Source of the DNA: Alkalihalobacillus bogoriensis ATCC BAA-922 | GTDB lineage: Bacteria > Bacillota > Bacilli > Bacillales > Bacillaceae_F | Length of the DNA: 64,000 nucleotides | Assembly (NCBI RefSeq): GCF_000621445.1 | Contig: NZ_JHYI01000013.1 | Coordinates: 124,001-188,000, forward strand | Reading direction: 5' to 3' | Shown here: one piece after another, positions 25,866 through 34,814 of the stretch | Layout of the letters: every line of letters starts with the position of its first letter | Position numbering within the stretch: position 1 is the first letter of the stretch | Program-made: the position numbers and the translations under genes | The notes under the pieces: generated by a model | Database searches by the model: none | Told to the model about the DNA's origin: nothing | What the model saw: only the letters and a program-made list of their open reading frames with translations

Positions 25866-26933
25866 TTAAAATGAAAAGTAATTGCTTTGATATATAATAT
25901 TTAAAGACATTGCTTGTTCATAATAAAAATATATAAAATAACAAACAAGTATCCCCAGGTAAATTAACTTTTGATCTTTATTAATAAATAGCTTTACTAT
26001 CCATCCGATTAAAATTAATTGATATAACCCAAAATAGATTGCAAATCTTGCAAAAATCCAATTTTGTGTAGATACTATCATAAAAAGCATTGCAATAACC
26101 GACATATTCACAACTACATCACTATGTTTGAACATCTCTTTCAGCTTTTCTTTACCAAAAAAAGCAATTATGACAGGAGTAGCATAAACGACTACCCGTA
26201 ATATATTTGCCCCACCTTCTTCAAAATTTTGATACCCTGCATATTGTGTATTACCTAAAACGTTAAATAAAACGGATAAAAACATTTCAAACCCAGCGAC
26301 AATAATTATAGAGCAGAATAGCAATATAAATGTCATCTTCGACCAGGCTGGTTTTCGAACGATAAAATATATCGGAATTAATACAAGTGCAGACTGATGA
26401 ATCGTTGCTGCCAGTAATACAACAAGTAAATATTTTTTAAAAGACCCTTCAAATAAGAATTTTGTTGCGGCAAATATGATGGCTGCTGCTAAATACTGTC
26501 GTATCCCATTCATCGAGACTAAAAAAAAACCTAAAGTAATATAGACATATAAACTAAGCTCAAACATTCTAGAGTAATGATATAACACTCCTACTATTAA
26601 TGCATTTGTAATAAGAGCTGTTACAAAGAGTAAGATTTGAGGATCATTTGAAATTTGTTGTAATAGCATTTGAAGTAAATTAAATCCAAAATCACCTGTA
26701 AAATCAATATTTTGAAAAGTAAAATCGGTTATCGTGTAGGAATGGACATAATAATAAGTATCACCTATATTACTTCGAAGACCTGACACAAGTACAAGTG
26801 ATAGTAAAGCAAATACTGCCAATAATATATTCGGTTTTATTTTTGTTTGTGTTAGCTCATTTTCTTTGGCGAAATATCTAGAAAACAGTGCCGTTACATA
26901 AACGGTCAAAAGGTTCATATACATAACTGTCAT
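25866..26933 (-). CDS. epsG: EpsG-family polysaccharide polymerase (Wzy-like)
   Basis: A polytopic membrane protein of 355 residues with roughly ten hydrophobic segments. The start MYMNLLTVYVTALFSRYFAK, the loop SGLRSNIGDTYYYVHSYTIT with the conserved R..IGDT..Y pattern, and FLVSMNGIRQYLAAAIIFAA (NxxRQ) are the hallmarks of the EpsG family, which polymerises lipid-linked repeat units outside the membrane. The length is close to B. subtilis EpsG. It lies in the middle of the operon between a GT2 gene and the initiating-sugar genes, similar to the B. subtilis arrangement. Confidence 0.88.
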   Translation of the reverse strand: MTVMYMNLLTVYVTALFSRYFAKENELTQTKIKPNILLAVFALLSLVLVSGLRSNIGDTYYYVHSYTITDFTFQNIDFTGDFGFNLLQMLLQQISNDPQILLFVTALITNALIVGVLYHYSRMFELSLYVYITLGFFLVSMNGIRQYLAAAIIFAATKFLFEGSFKKYLLVVLLAATIHQSALVLIPIYFIVRKPAWSKMTFILLFCSIIIVAGFEMFLSVLFNVLGNTQYAGYQNFEEGGANILRVVVYATPVIIAFFGKEKLKEMFKHSDVVVNMSVIAMLFMIVSTQNWIFARFAIYFGLYQLILIGWIVKLFINKDQKLIYLGILVCYFIYFYYEQAMSLNIIYQSNYFSF

Positions 26934-26979
26934 TTTTTACACTTCATTTCCTTTCATTTATTAAAAACGAAAGATAGAT

Positions 26980-27891
26980 TTATGTGTTTTTTCGAACATT
27001 TCCAATCGTGTTTCTTTCTGTATTAATAATATATAAATACAATAACCAGCCTGCTGGTGAAAACAGAAACGTCGTAAATTTACAAGGTGACTCTGCAATA
27101 TAATGAAAGTTCCTTATTAATAAGTTGCTTGAAATATAATGAATCGTTTCTCTTACTCTTTCTTTATATGTTGGTGCATACTTCATTGCAACCTTTCGAA
27201 AAAAAGAAAACCCTCGAGGATTTTTCTTATATTGATGAATCATATTCATACTTGATCCGTCTGTTTGGTAATCGACATAACAAACGATCTCATTCATTAT
27301 TAATAACGGGCATTTTTGATCTATTAAAATATACTTATAACTTAAAGGACAATATTTTTCCCCAACGAATAAAGGATATGGTGGCGTTTCTTTCATTAAC
27401 TTTGTTCGATAAACGAGCTTCTTATCACCTTTTATCTTGTACTTTCCATATAATTCAGTGAGAGTTGCTGCTGTAAGAGAAGTTGGCAGTGTAGTCCCAA
27501 TTATTTCACCCGTTGGTGTCGCATCAAGTGCAACAATGCCTGCCAATAAGTCACTCCCATGTTTTGTCCAAAAAGAAACAATTTTTTCGACAGCATCGTC
27601 TGACATAAAGTCGTCCGAATCAATACAAACATTAAGTTCTGTTTCTATCTTTTCGTAGGCGGTATTATGTGCACCATGCATCCCTTGATTGTCCTGGTAG
27701 TAATAAGAAATTTTAATTTTGTCTTCTCTTATCCATTCCTCCACTAATAGTCGTGTATTGTCTGTAGAACCATCATCAATAATAAGCCATAAAAAATCTT
27801 GACTCGTTTGTCTTACAAGACTTTCATAACACTTATTTAAACAATAGGCTCGATTAAATGTCGGAGTAAATACCGTTAGAGTAGGATTCAT
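26980..27891 (-). CDS. Family 2 glycosyltransferase
   Basis: GT-A enzyme of 303 residues. LTVFTPTFNRAYCLNKCYES, WLIIDDGSTDNTRLLVEEW and VCIDSDDFMSDDAVEKIVSF (D-x-D) lie in the first 130 residues. YKYILIDQKCPLLIMNEIVC and the segment with YQTDGSSMN lie in the acceptor half. The fold is that of the short family of capsular GT2 enzymes. It overlaps the EpsF-like gene by 4 bp (ATGA), and the EpsG gene follows after 46 bp. The donor sugar is not known. Confidence 0.88.
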   Translation of the reverse strand: MNPTLTVFTPTFNRAYCLNKCYESLVRQTSQDFLWLIIDDGSTDNTRLLVEEWIREDKIKISYYYQDNQGMHGAHNTAYEKIETELNVCIDSDDFMSDDAVEKIVSFWTKHGSDLLAGIVALDATPTGEIIGTTLPTSLTAATLTELYGKYKIKGDKKLVYRTKLMKETPPYPLFVGEKYCPLSYKYILIDQKCPLLIMNEIVCYVDYQTDGSSMNMIHQYKKNPRGFSFFRKVAMKYAPTYKERVRETIHYISSNLLIRNFHYIAESPCKFTTFLFSPAGWLLYLYIINTERNTIGNVRKNT

Positions 27892-29015
27892 GTTACGGCC
27901 TCCAACTTCGTACTTGTAAATTCCTTTTTACAATAAGCTGTATAATAACCAGTCAGCCAATCTGCCATTGTTGTCGTATCATACCCTTTTTCTCTCAAGA
28001 TATGAAATGTATTCATATGTTCTGTTGAGGTCGATAGAACCTTGTTTGCCCAATCTGTTGCTGAATCTAGAAGTTTTACAAAATGTACATTTTTTGTTAT
28101 TTTTGCTTCTTTTGTAATTGTATTTGATACAATACACTGTAACCCAGCGGCCTGAGCCTCAACTAATACAACAGGTAACCCCTCAAATAACGATGGAAAT
28201 AAAAATAAGTCCATAGCTTGCATTAATGAGGCAATATCATTACGCACACCTAAAAATCGTACAGAATCTCCTAGACCTAAGTCATGGACTTTCTTTTCAA
28301 TTTGCGGTCGCAAATGACCATCACCCACTAATAGTAAAACTGAGTGTGGTTTCTGCTTTTTAACCTGTTGAAAGATATCAATTAAAAAGGTGTGATTTTT
28401 TTGTTTGTTAAATCTACCGATATGCCCAATTACTAGCTTATCCTTTAAGTTCAGTTCTGTTCGGAGATTGTTTCTAACTTGCTCACTATATTGAAATTCT
28501 TTTGCATTGACAGCATTATTTAACACTTTTACTTTTTTCTTTCCAAACAACCATTCGCCTGCTTTTTCAGAACAAGCGAAATATTGGTTTGCATTATCTT
28601 TCATCATATATCTAGCATACATACGAAAAGGTAGTTTAATATCAAGGCCAAGATCACTTAAATGACTATGCGCAATTCTACACGGAACACCATGTTCTTT
28701 AGCTGCTTTTAACACAAAGCTACAGTTTTCATTTATGTGTGAATGCACCACTTTATACTCTGTATTATGTTTAAAAAAATCATCTAGTAATTGAAAATAC
28801 CTTCGATAATGACCAGGACGTATAGAAGGCATAGTGATAATTCTTCCACCCATTGTAGTAATTTCTTCATCATAATGACCTTGTTCGTTTCGATGCACCA
28901 TAAAATCAAACTGAATTTTCGTTCGATCCATTTGTCTATAATAATTCATGAGCATCGTTTCTAAACCGCCACGATTCATAATCGTCACTACTTGCAGTAT
29001 TCGAAATGGCTTCAA
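27888..29015 (-). CDS. epsF: Family 4 glycosyltransferase (EpsF-like)
   Basis: About 375 residues, GT-B fold, close in length and order to B. subtilis EpsF. The N-terminus FRILQVVTIMNRGGLETMLM, the central IGHIGRFNKQKNHTFLIDIF and LLLVGDGHLRPQIEKKV, and FLFPSLFEGLPVVLVEAQAA are typical. I selected the TTG at 29015 because GGGG lies 8 bp before it; the track-like longer reading begins at a GTG inside that Shine-Dalgarno. It sits 11 bp after the GT2 gene. It likely adds a hexose or amino sugar to the lipid-linked intermediate. Confidence 0.87.
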   Translation of the reverse strand: MKPFRILQVVTIMNRGGLETMLMNYYRQMDRTKIQFDFMVHRNEQGHYDEEITTMGGRIITMPSIRPGHYRRYFQLLDDFFKHNTEYKVVHSHINENCSFVLKAAKEHGVPCRIAHSHLSDLGLDIKLPFRMYARYMMKDNANQYFACSEKAGEWLFGKKKVKVLNNAVNAKEFQYSEQVRNNLRTELNLKDKLVIGHIGRFNKQKNHTFLIDIFQQVKKQKPHSVLLLVGDGHLRPQIEKKVHDLGLGDSVRFLGVRNDIASLMQAMDLFLFPSLFEGLPVVLVEAQAAGLQCIVSNTITKEAKITKNVHFVKLLDSATDWANKVLSTSTEHMNTFHILREKGYDTTTMADWLTGYYTAYCKKEFTSTKLEAVT

Positions 29016-29026
29016 AATCAACACCC

Positions 29027-30100
29027 CTATCTTACAATCTTTCTTAAATGCTCAATACTTTGAATCATAAAATAATAACCTAATGTAAATTTAAGTTTCA
29101 CAAAAAAATAAAACACTTTCCAAATGAAAGGAAAATGCTTCATATCTAACGTCGAAACGGCGTGCTTAATCGTTTTATATTGGAGTATATTTTTCATATT
29201 TCTATATTTCTGTAATACTGAAGTTTCTCCTGATGCACTTATTTCATTTAATCCAAGCCCTAATGTATTTAAACTAATTCGATTATTTAAAGCTTTAACA
29301 TAGTCATCACCTAACTGCTTTTCTTGTATAAACATTTCTATATGTTCATATAGATGCCCCCACTTCTTCATGAGGTCTGGCTTATACTTGGATGTAACAG
29401 ATTGTTCATTTTGGCGCCAGTAATGATATAAGGGCTTGTTTAACAAAACAAACGCATTAGTATAATATAGTACTTCCATATTAAATAATGAATCTTCATT
29501 TGTTCCTATTATCGATAAATCTGTAAATGTAATAGTATTCTCTTTAATCAATGATGTTCGATAAAGTTTAGACCATACCGTACCATATGCATCTAATAGT
29601 TCTAGTTCTCTTATTTCAGCATTCAACGGACCAATGATTCTTCTCATGATCTGACTTTGTACATCCTCATTATAATAATATTGTTTTTCCTCTGTCAGAA
29701 ACGTTTTCTCTTTAGAATGCGTACCAAATTCTCTTATATAGGTACACATAACCACATCCATTTTTTCTTTTGTAGCGATTTCGTACATCGTTTCGTACAT
29801 GTGGTAATTCACCCAATCATCTGGATCAACAAAACCAATGAAATCACCTTTGACATAGTTTAACCCTTCATTTCGAGCAGAGGAAACACCAGCGTTTTCT
29901 TTATTAATCAGTACAATCCGTTCATCATTCTTCGCATAGTCCATGACAATTTTTTCACTACCATCCGTTGATCCATCATTGACTACAATGAATTCAATCT
30001 CACTCATAGTTTGATTGATAAGACTATCTAAACATCTTCCTACATATTGTTTAACATTATATAGGGGTATGATGATACTGATCTTTGGTTTCTTCTTCAT
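29027..30100 (-). CDS. Family 2 glycosyltransferase (EpsH/EpsJ-like)
   Basis: GT-A enzyme of 357 residues. It starts MKKKPKISIIIPLYNVKQYV with FIVVNDGSTDGSEKIV and the metal site GFVDPDDWVNYHMYETM, and the C-terminal half contains NEDSLFNMEVLYYTNAFVLL and PLYHYWRQNEQSVTSKY, as in EpsH/EpsJ-type enzymes. The ATG at 30100 has AGGAGA upstream and lies 44 bp inside the end of the upstream GT4 gene, an unusually long overlap but with a good ribosome binding site. It occupies the operon position of B. subtilis epsE. The longer C-terminal domain makes an EpsE flagellar-clutch function unlikely. Confidence 0.87.
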   Translation of the reverse strand: MKKKPKISIIIPLYNVKQYVGRCLDSLINQTMSEIEFIVVNDGSTDGSEKIVMDYAKNDERIVLINKENAGVSSARNEGLNYVKGDFIGFVDPDDWVNYHMYETMYEIATKEKMDVVMCTYIREFGTHSKEKTFLTEEKQYYYNEDVQSQIMRRIIGPLNAEIRELELLDAYGTVWSKLYRTSLIKENTITFTDLSIIGTNEDSLFNMEVLYYTNAFVLLNKPLYHYWRQNEQSVTSKYKPDLMKKWGHLYEHIEMFIQEKQLGDDYVKALNNRISLNTLGLGLNEISASGETSVLQKYRNMKNILQYKTIKHAVSTLDMKHFPFIWKVFYFFVKLKFTLGYYFMIQSIEHLRKIVR

Positions 30101-31229
30101 AATCTTCTCCTAACATAAAAGGGGCATATACACTTTCTAGTTCTTTTTGTACTTTTACAAGTGAAAAATGACTAACCCGACTTCGACTTTCTTTTCCTAA
30201 CTGTTGTTTTAAAGTTTTATTTTGATAAAGGGTTATTATCTTCTCCACAAACCCACTCACATCATCCCGCTCTACTAAATAGCCATTCACTTCATGTTTC
30301 ACTAATTCACGGTGACCTCGATTCGTTACAGCAACAACTGGTAGCCCGCACGCCATCGCTTCCATGACATTTACCGGTAAGCCTTCTCTTAAACTAGAGG
30401 CTACAGCTACATCGCACATCGGTAAGAGCGTATCAATGTCATCGCGTTGTCCAAGAAAATCAACGGAGCTTGCAACACCTAACCGAAACATTTCAACTTG
30501 GCATTGTTGTAATGTTGGTCCTTCTCCTGCTAGCAGCAAGCGAACTTTTGGGATTTCTCTTTTGATTTGTTCAATCGCTCGCATTAGAAATTTTTGATTT
30601 TTGTTATGGTTAAATTCTGCCGCATAAATTAATAAAAACTCATCGTCTTTATAACGATAAGTTTCTCTAGTCGCCTTTTTTGTTTGTTCGTCCATCGGTA
30701 TAAACCGTTCTGTGTTGACCCCCACACCATGAACATGTTCGATTAAACTCGCCTTAAATTCTTTTTCCTTCGCTAAAAGATAATCTTCCGTATTAATTGT
30801 AATTAAGCAATCCGTAATTTTCGCTAGTTGTTTTTCAATTGGATAATAAAGCATCCAATTAAAAGGCGATGCCCCTTTATAAAAATGGAATCCATGTGCA
30901 GTGTAGATAACTTTCGTTCCCCGGGCTCTCGCTTCTACCGCTGCTAACCGAGCAAGCACTCCACCAAGTGGTGTATGACAATGAATAATGTCATAGTTTT
31001 CTTGATTAATAATGGTTTTTAATTTTTGAAAAGCCAACATGTTGGAATAGCGAAAAGGAGAGCGGTGGATCGGAATGACAAATTTCACATCTGTATACGG
31101 AAGCTCTAATTGACCAGAAGCCGCGACATGTACTTCCCATCCTTGTTCTTTAAACCATTTCATATAAGGAATATGGAATTTTGTAAAATGATAATCAACG
31201 GTAGCACAGAATAATATTTTTCTCGGCAT
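30057..31229 (-). CDS. epsD: Family 4 glycosyltransferase (EpsD-like)
   Basis: About 390 residues, GT-B fold, in the same position (directly after epsC) and of the same size as B. subtilis EpsD. The features are MPRKILFCATVDYHFTKFHI, the NYDIIHCHTPLGGVLARLAA segment, LLIYAAEFNHNKNQKFLMRA, LLLAGEGPTLQQCQVEM and AVASSLREGLPVNVMEAMAC. It would transfer the second sugar onto the initiating residue. The start at 31229 follows AGGTGAT at normal spacing; a GTG 9 bp upstream overlaps this. It ends 44 bp inside the next gene. Confidence 0.88.
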   Translation of the reverse strand: MPRKILFCATVDYHFTKFHIPYMKWFKEQGWEVHVAASGQLELPYTDVKFVIPIHRSPFRYSNMLAFQKLKTIINQENYDIIHCHTPLGGVLARLAAVEARARGTKVIYTAHGFHFYKGASPFNWMLYYPIEKQLAKITDCLITINTEDYLLAKEKEFKASLIEHVHGVGVNTERFIPMDEQTKKATRETYRYKDDEFLLIYAAEFNHNKNQKFLMRAIEQIKREIPKVRLLLAGEGPTLQQCQVEMFRLGVASSVDFLGQRDDIDTLLPMCDVAVASSLREGLPVNVMEAMACGLPVVAVTNRGHRELVKHEVNGYLVERDDVSGFVEKIITLYQNKTLKQQLGKESRSRVSHFSLVKVQKELESVYAPFMLGEDYEEETKDQYHHTPI

Positions 31230-31258
31230 TCCCATCACCTACTCTTCTTATATATTTA

Positions 31259-33079
31259 TTAACTTGGTATCGGGATTTTTTCCCTCACTGGCTTGCGATT
31301 TGTGAGTTCTAATAACTGAGCTTTTAAAGTCTCTTTATCCATAACTGAAAAGGATTGGAGAACAGTTTCAATTTCTTCAATAAAAATTTGCGCTGTTTTT
31401 CCAACATAGATTTTTGGATAAATTTGTTCATCGTGTATTTCATCTTCATTTAAAAGTTCCTCAAATAGTTTTTCACCAGGACGCATTCCCGTATAATGAA
31501 TCCCAATTTCTTCTACACTGTATCCGGATAGTCTAATTAAATTTTGAGCTAAATCGACTATTTTTACAGGTTCGCCCATGTCCAAAACAAAGATTTCTCC
31601 TCCATTTGCTAAACTACTAGCTTGAATGACGAGTTTTGCGGCCTCAGGGATTGTCATGAAGTAACGAATCATATCAGGATGAGTAACGGTCACTGGTCCG
31701 CCCGCTTCGATTTGTTTTTTAAATAGTGGAATGACACTTCCTCGACTCCCTAATACATTCCCAAATCGAACAGCAATAAAGGTAGTCTGACTTGTTTGGC
31801 TCATATGCTGAATCATCATTTCAGCTAAACGTTTCGTTGCCCCCATGACACTCGTTGGGTTTACGGCCTTATCTGTAGAAATTAATACAAAGGTATCAAC
31901 TAAACTGATATCTGCTGCTTTCGCTACATTCATCGTTCCAATCACATTGTTTTTTACGGCTTCTTCTGGGTTTCGTTCCATTAATGGAACATGCTTATGT
32001 GCTGCGGCATGATAAACGATATGTGGATGATATCTGCCCATCACTTCTTTAATTTTCTGTTCATCTTGCACATCACAAATTTCAGTAACAAACTGTATTT
32101 TTGTCGAAGAAAACAAAGGCTTTAGTTCCATTTCAATCGAATATATACTATTTTCACCATGTCCTAGTAAAACAAGAGTGGAAGGATTAAATCTCGCGAC
32201 TTGCCTGCAAATCTCTGAACCAATTGACCCTCCAGCTCCGGTCACTAACACGACTTTCCCTGTTATTTTTTCTGAAATAGATTCAATATTTAATTCTATC
32301 GGATCTCGCCCAAGTAAATCTTCTACTTGAACATCTCGAAGTTGGTTTACTTCCACCTTTCCAGTCATAATATCCTCTAACATTGGCATCACTTGTGTTT
32401 TCACCGATGTATGAAGACATTTTTGAAAAATATCGTTCAATTTCCTACGTTGTAATGATGGGATCGCTATAATGATATGCTCAATTCCCATTTGATTAAC
32501 AATCATTTGTAACTGGTTCATTCCCCCTACAACAGGAAGACCAAAGATGTCCAAATATTGTTTGTTTTCATTATCATCGATAAAAGCAACAGGCTGTAAT
32601 TCAGCTTCGCGATTATAAAGTAACTGTCGCGCAACCATTGTTCCAGCAGCACCTGCTCCAATAATTAATGTTCGTTTCTTTTGCTGTTTGTCTTTTATCA
32701 CGGTATCTCGAAACATTCTCCAACAAAACCGAGAACTACCAATCGTAAGTAAATAAACCATAAACATAATCACTAATAACCGAACATCAACTGTAGTCAG
32801 AAGAAACTGAACGATACCTACTATGAATAAGGAAAGGAATCCTATTTTAACAATGCTGATTAACTCTCCAATGCTGGCGTACTCCCATGCTTTTTTGTAT
32901 AATTTATGAAAAAAAGAAAAGATATAATGACTCATTAACATGCCACATAGCACAACGATAAAGCTAGGGCTACTAACAAAGTGAAAATCATACATAATAA
33001 AACTACTAATAAAAACCGTTACAAAAATTAATCCTGTATCAATTCCAAGTAACATCGATAGACGCTGACGATAAGACAT
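31259..33079 (-). CDS. epsC: UDP-GlcNAc 4,6-dehydratase-type membrane protein (EpsC/PglF/CapD)
   Basis: A 606-residue protein with four N-terminal membrane helices (about residues 8-130), a first nucleotide-binding domain (TLIIGAGAAGTMVARQLL) and a C-terminal extended SDR domain (VVLVTGAGGSIGSEICRQVA). The active-site segment is LISTDKAVNPTSVMGATKRL, in which Met replaces the usual SDR tyrosine, as in PglF and CapD. It should make UDP-2-acetamido-2,6-dideoxy-4-keto-hexose, the substrate for the EpsN-like aminotransferase in the same operon. The ATG has AGGAGG upstream. It follows epsB after a 341-bp gap holding an EAR-like RNA and an R1 repeat. Confidence 0.93.
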   Translation of the reverse strand: MSYRQRLSMLLGIDTGLIFVTVFISSFIMYDFHFVSSPSFIVVLCGMLMSHYIFSFFHKLYKKAWEYASIGELISIVKIGFLSLFIVGIVQFLLTTVDVRLLVIMFMVYLLTIGSSRFCWRMFRDTVIKDKQQKKRTLIIGAGAAGTMVARQLLYNREAELQPVAFIDDNENKQYLDIFGLPVVGGMNQLQMIVNQMGIEHIIIAIPSLQRRKLNDIFQKCLHTSVKTQVMPMLEDIMTGKVEVNQLRDVQVEDLLGRDPIELNIESISEKITGKVVLVTGAGGSIGSEICRQVARFNPSTLVLLGHGENSIYSIEMELKPLFSSTKIQFVTEICDVQDEQKIKEVMGRYHPHIVYHAAAHKHVPLMERNPEEAVKNNVIGTMNVAKAADISLVDTFVLISTDKAVNPTSVMGATKRLAEMMIQHMSQTSQTTFIAVRFGNVLGSRGSVIPLFKKQIEAGGPVTVTHPDMIRYFMTIPEAAKLVIQASSLANGGEIFVLDMGEPVKIVDLAQNLIRLSGYSVEEIGIHYTGMRPGEKLFEELLNEDEIHDEQIYPKIYVGKTAQIFIEEIETVLQSFSVMDKETLKAQLLELTNRKPVREKIPIPS

Positions 33080-33106
33080 AAGCTTCTCCTCCTTTCAAAA
33101 TAATAT

Positions 33107-33252
33107 TTCGTTTCAAACGATGTGCGGAGCCCTGCCCGCTTTTAACAGTGAACCACAAGTACTTTTCTTGGGGTAAAACTCGCAGGTGCGCAGACATCGC
33201 TCTTCTAGAATAAGCTTTCAAAGCTTCATGGCTATACCAATTTTTTATCTTT
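33107..33252. repeat. R1 dispersed intergenic repeat, copy b (inside eps operon)
   Basis: Contains the R1 core: TTCGTTTCAAACGATGTGCG, GAGCCCTGCCCGC, TTTTAACAGTGAACCACAAG, CGCAGGTGCGCAGACATCGC, GAATAAGCTTTCAAAGCTTC and CTATACCAATTTTTTATC. It is the long form but lacks the first 20 bp seen in copies a and c. It sits between the EAR-like RNA and epsC, inside the transcription unit. Confidence 0.75.
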
Positions 33253-33254
33253 TA

Positions 33255-33366
33255 AAATAAGGGCATCTAACCCTCCCTCACATCAACCCTCCGACGACGA
33301 GCATCAAGGTATTTCACCCTTAGATTGACCGAGTGCCTTCATTGATAACGGTAAGAAGACATCACC
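33255..33366 (-). ncRNA. EAR (eps-associated RNA / epsC motif) antitermination element
   Basis: The minus-strand sequence from 33366 to about 33261 runs GGTGATGTCTTCTTACC, then GGCACTCGGTCAATCTAAGG, then GTGAAATACCTTGATGCTCG, and ends in GGAGGGTTAGATGCCC. It contains an AAGG-GTGAAATA-CCTT hairpin and a GGG-TTAGATG-CCC hairpin. Its position between the second and third genes of the eps operon is exactly that of the EAR element described in B. subtilis and relatives, which promotes processive antitermination through the long operon. Identification rests on location plus remembered motif likeness, not on a covariance search. Confidence 0.72.
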
Positions 33367-33420
33367 AATATATATTAAGAACATCATCGTTTCCAATAAA
33401 GAACGAACAAGGTAAAAAAA

Positions 33421-34077
33421 TTAGGAAAAGAGTGACTTTGATTTCCCATTAAAAATGACACCAATCATATTCGCTTTTACAACATCTACTACAGCTTTCG
33501 CTTCTATAGCCAATTCACGTTCTGTTTTTCCATTTCGAACGACCATTATGACACCATCACAACGACTTGCGATTGTTTTCGTATCGGCGCCTTCAAGAAT
33601 CGGCAATGAATCAAAAATGACATAATCATAAATCGCTTTTACTTTTTCAATAAATTCTACCATCGCATCTGAACTAAATAACCGTTCTGTATTGGATGGA
33701 ACTGGGCCACTTGTGAGGACATCGACCTTTGAAGAATGAGTACGAATGATAGCTTCTCGATAGCTCACTTGCCCGATCAATATATTTGTTAATCCAACAT
33801 CATTTTTCAACTTAAATATTTCATGTAGTTTACCTTTTCTAACATCAGTATCAATTAAAAGAACACTTTTTCCTTGTTTCGCAAATGAAAACGCCAGATT
33901 CGTTACAGCTAATGTTTTTCCTTCGTTCCTTGTTGGGGATGTAATTAAAATCGCTTTCGCTTTCGTCTCAAAGGCGGAAAACTCAAGATTGGTACGAATC
34001 GTTTCAAATTGCTCCGCGATAATAGAGTCAGGTTTTTTTAATGTAATGAGACTTTTTATAATATGATTACGAACCAA
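33421..34077 (-). CDS. epsB: BY-kinase ATPase domain protein (EpsB/CapB/CpsD-like)
   Basis: About 218 residues. It is the cytoplasmic tyrosine kinase/ATPase partner of EpsA. The signature AEQFETIRTNLEFSAF, the Walker A region TSPTRNEGKTLAVTNLAFSF, Walker A' VLLIDTDVRKGKLHEIF and Walker B YVIFDSLPILEGADTKTIA are present. The C-terminus ends NGKSKSLFS and has no tyrosine cluster, unlike typical BY-kinases. The TTG at 34077 (AGAGGTG upstream) is preferred over a GTG at 34086 that forms part of this Shine-Dalgarno; either way it overlaps epsA. It should control polymer length and export through EpsA. Confidence 0.9.
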   Translation of the reverse strand: MVRNHIIKSLITLKKPDSIIAEQFETIRTNLEFSAFETKAKAILITSPTRNEGKTLAVTNLAFSFAKQGKSVLLIDTDVRKGKLHEIFKLKNDVGLTNILIGQVSYREAIIRTHSSKVDVLTSGPVPSNTERLFSSDAMVEFIEKVKAIYDYVIFDSLPILEGADTKTIASRCDGVIMVVRNGKTERELAIEAKAVVDVVKANMIGVIFNGKSKSLFS

Positions 34078-34789
34078 TAGTCTCACCTCTTAAATTTTGT
34101 TTTTCTTGTTTGATTTGGTTCCCATCAGCTAACGACCGTTTTGTTATTTTTGAAATACTACCGATAACAGGAACTCCTAACAATTTTTCAATTTCTCTTT
34201 CTGAACGAAGGGTGTTATCAAGGCTATCGAGTAAAAACACAAAACCAATTCCTCCAACTAGTCCAACCATAAAGGCAACCAAATGAATTTTCCGATGGTT
34301 TTGATTAATCGGGTATACATTTCCAGAGGTTTGAGCTTCACTTAAAATGCTTACACCCGTAAAGTCAAGAAGGTCTTTTACTTCATCCTTATATACATGA
34401 GCAGTTTTATTGGCGATTAATGCAGCAAGCTCTGGATTTGTATCATACACTGTAATATTGACAATTTGCGAGTTATCGACGCTCTGAACAGCAATTTGTC
34501 CTCGTAATCCATCAACAGTTCGATTTAAATCAAGCTCATGAATCACGCGTTCCATAACAGCTGTTTCTCGAATAACAACTCGTAGTGTATTAAAATTATT
34601 CGTACTATCATTGATTATAATTCGTGAAGACGACTCATAAATCGGTGTCGTATGGTATGTCGTATAATACCAGCCTGCTGCTGAAAAGAAGAAAGTTATC
34701 AAGGCAATCATCCACCATTTTTTTTTCAGAAGCTGATAAATGGCTTTTATATTAATTTCTGTCGCTTTTCTTCCTACATGATTTTCCAT
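34067..34789 (-). CDS. epsA: Chain-length regulator/BY-kinase modulator (EpsA, Wzz/CapA-like)
   Basis: A 240-residue polysaccharide co-polymerase with two membrane segments: WWMIALITFFFSAAGWYYTT (about residues 25-44) and HLVAFMVGLVGGIGFVFLLD (about 170-190). An extracytoplasmic Wzz domain lies between them, starting YESSSRIIINDST. The cytoplasmic tail LDNTLRSEREIEKLLGVPVI is the usual kinase-activating part. It is the first gene of the operon, and its end overlaps epsB by about 11 bp. Expression is probably driven from the promoter region at about 34860-34905, flanked by SinR-like sites. Confidence 0.92.
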   Translation of the reverse strand: MENHVGRKATEINIKAIYQLLKKKWWMIALITFFFSAAGWYYTTYHTTPIYESSSRIIINDSTNNFNTLRVVIRETAVMERVIHELDLNRTVDGLRGQIAVQSVDNSQIVNITVYDTNPELAALIANKTAHVYKDEVKDLLDFTGVSILSEAQTSGNVYPINQNHRKIHLVAFMVGLVGGIGFVFLLDSLDNTLRSEREIEKLLGVPVIGSISKITKRSLADGNQIKQEKQNLRGETIGS

Positions 34790-34814
34790 AATTCGCCACC
34801 TTACGTCATTTTTC

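Noticed and set aside
33039-33221. 60-codon minus-strand frame running from the R1 repeat into epsC
   Set aside because: It is a chance reading of the repeat in a different frame from epsC; other R1 copies do not keep it open.
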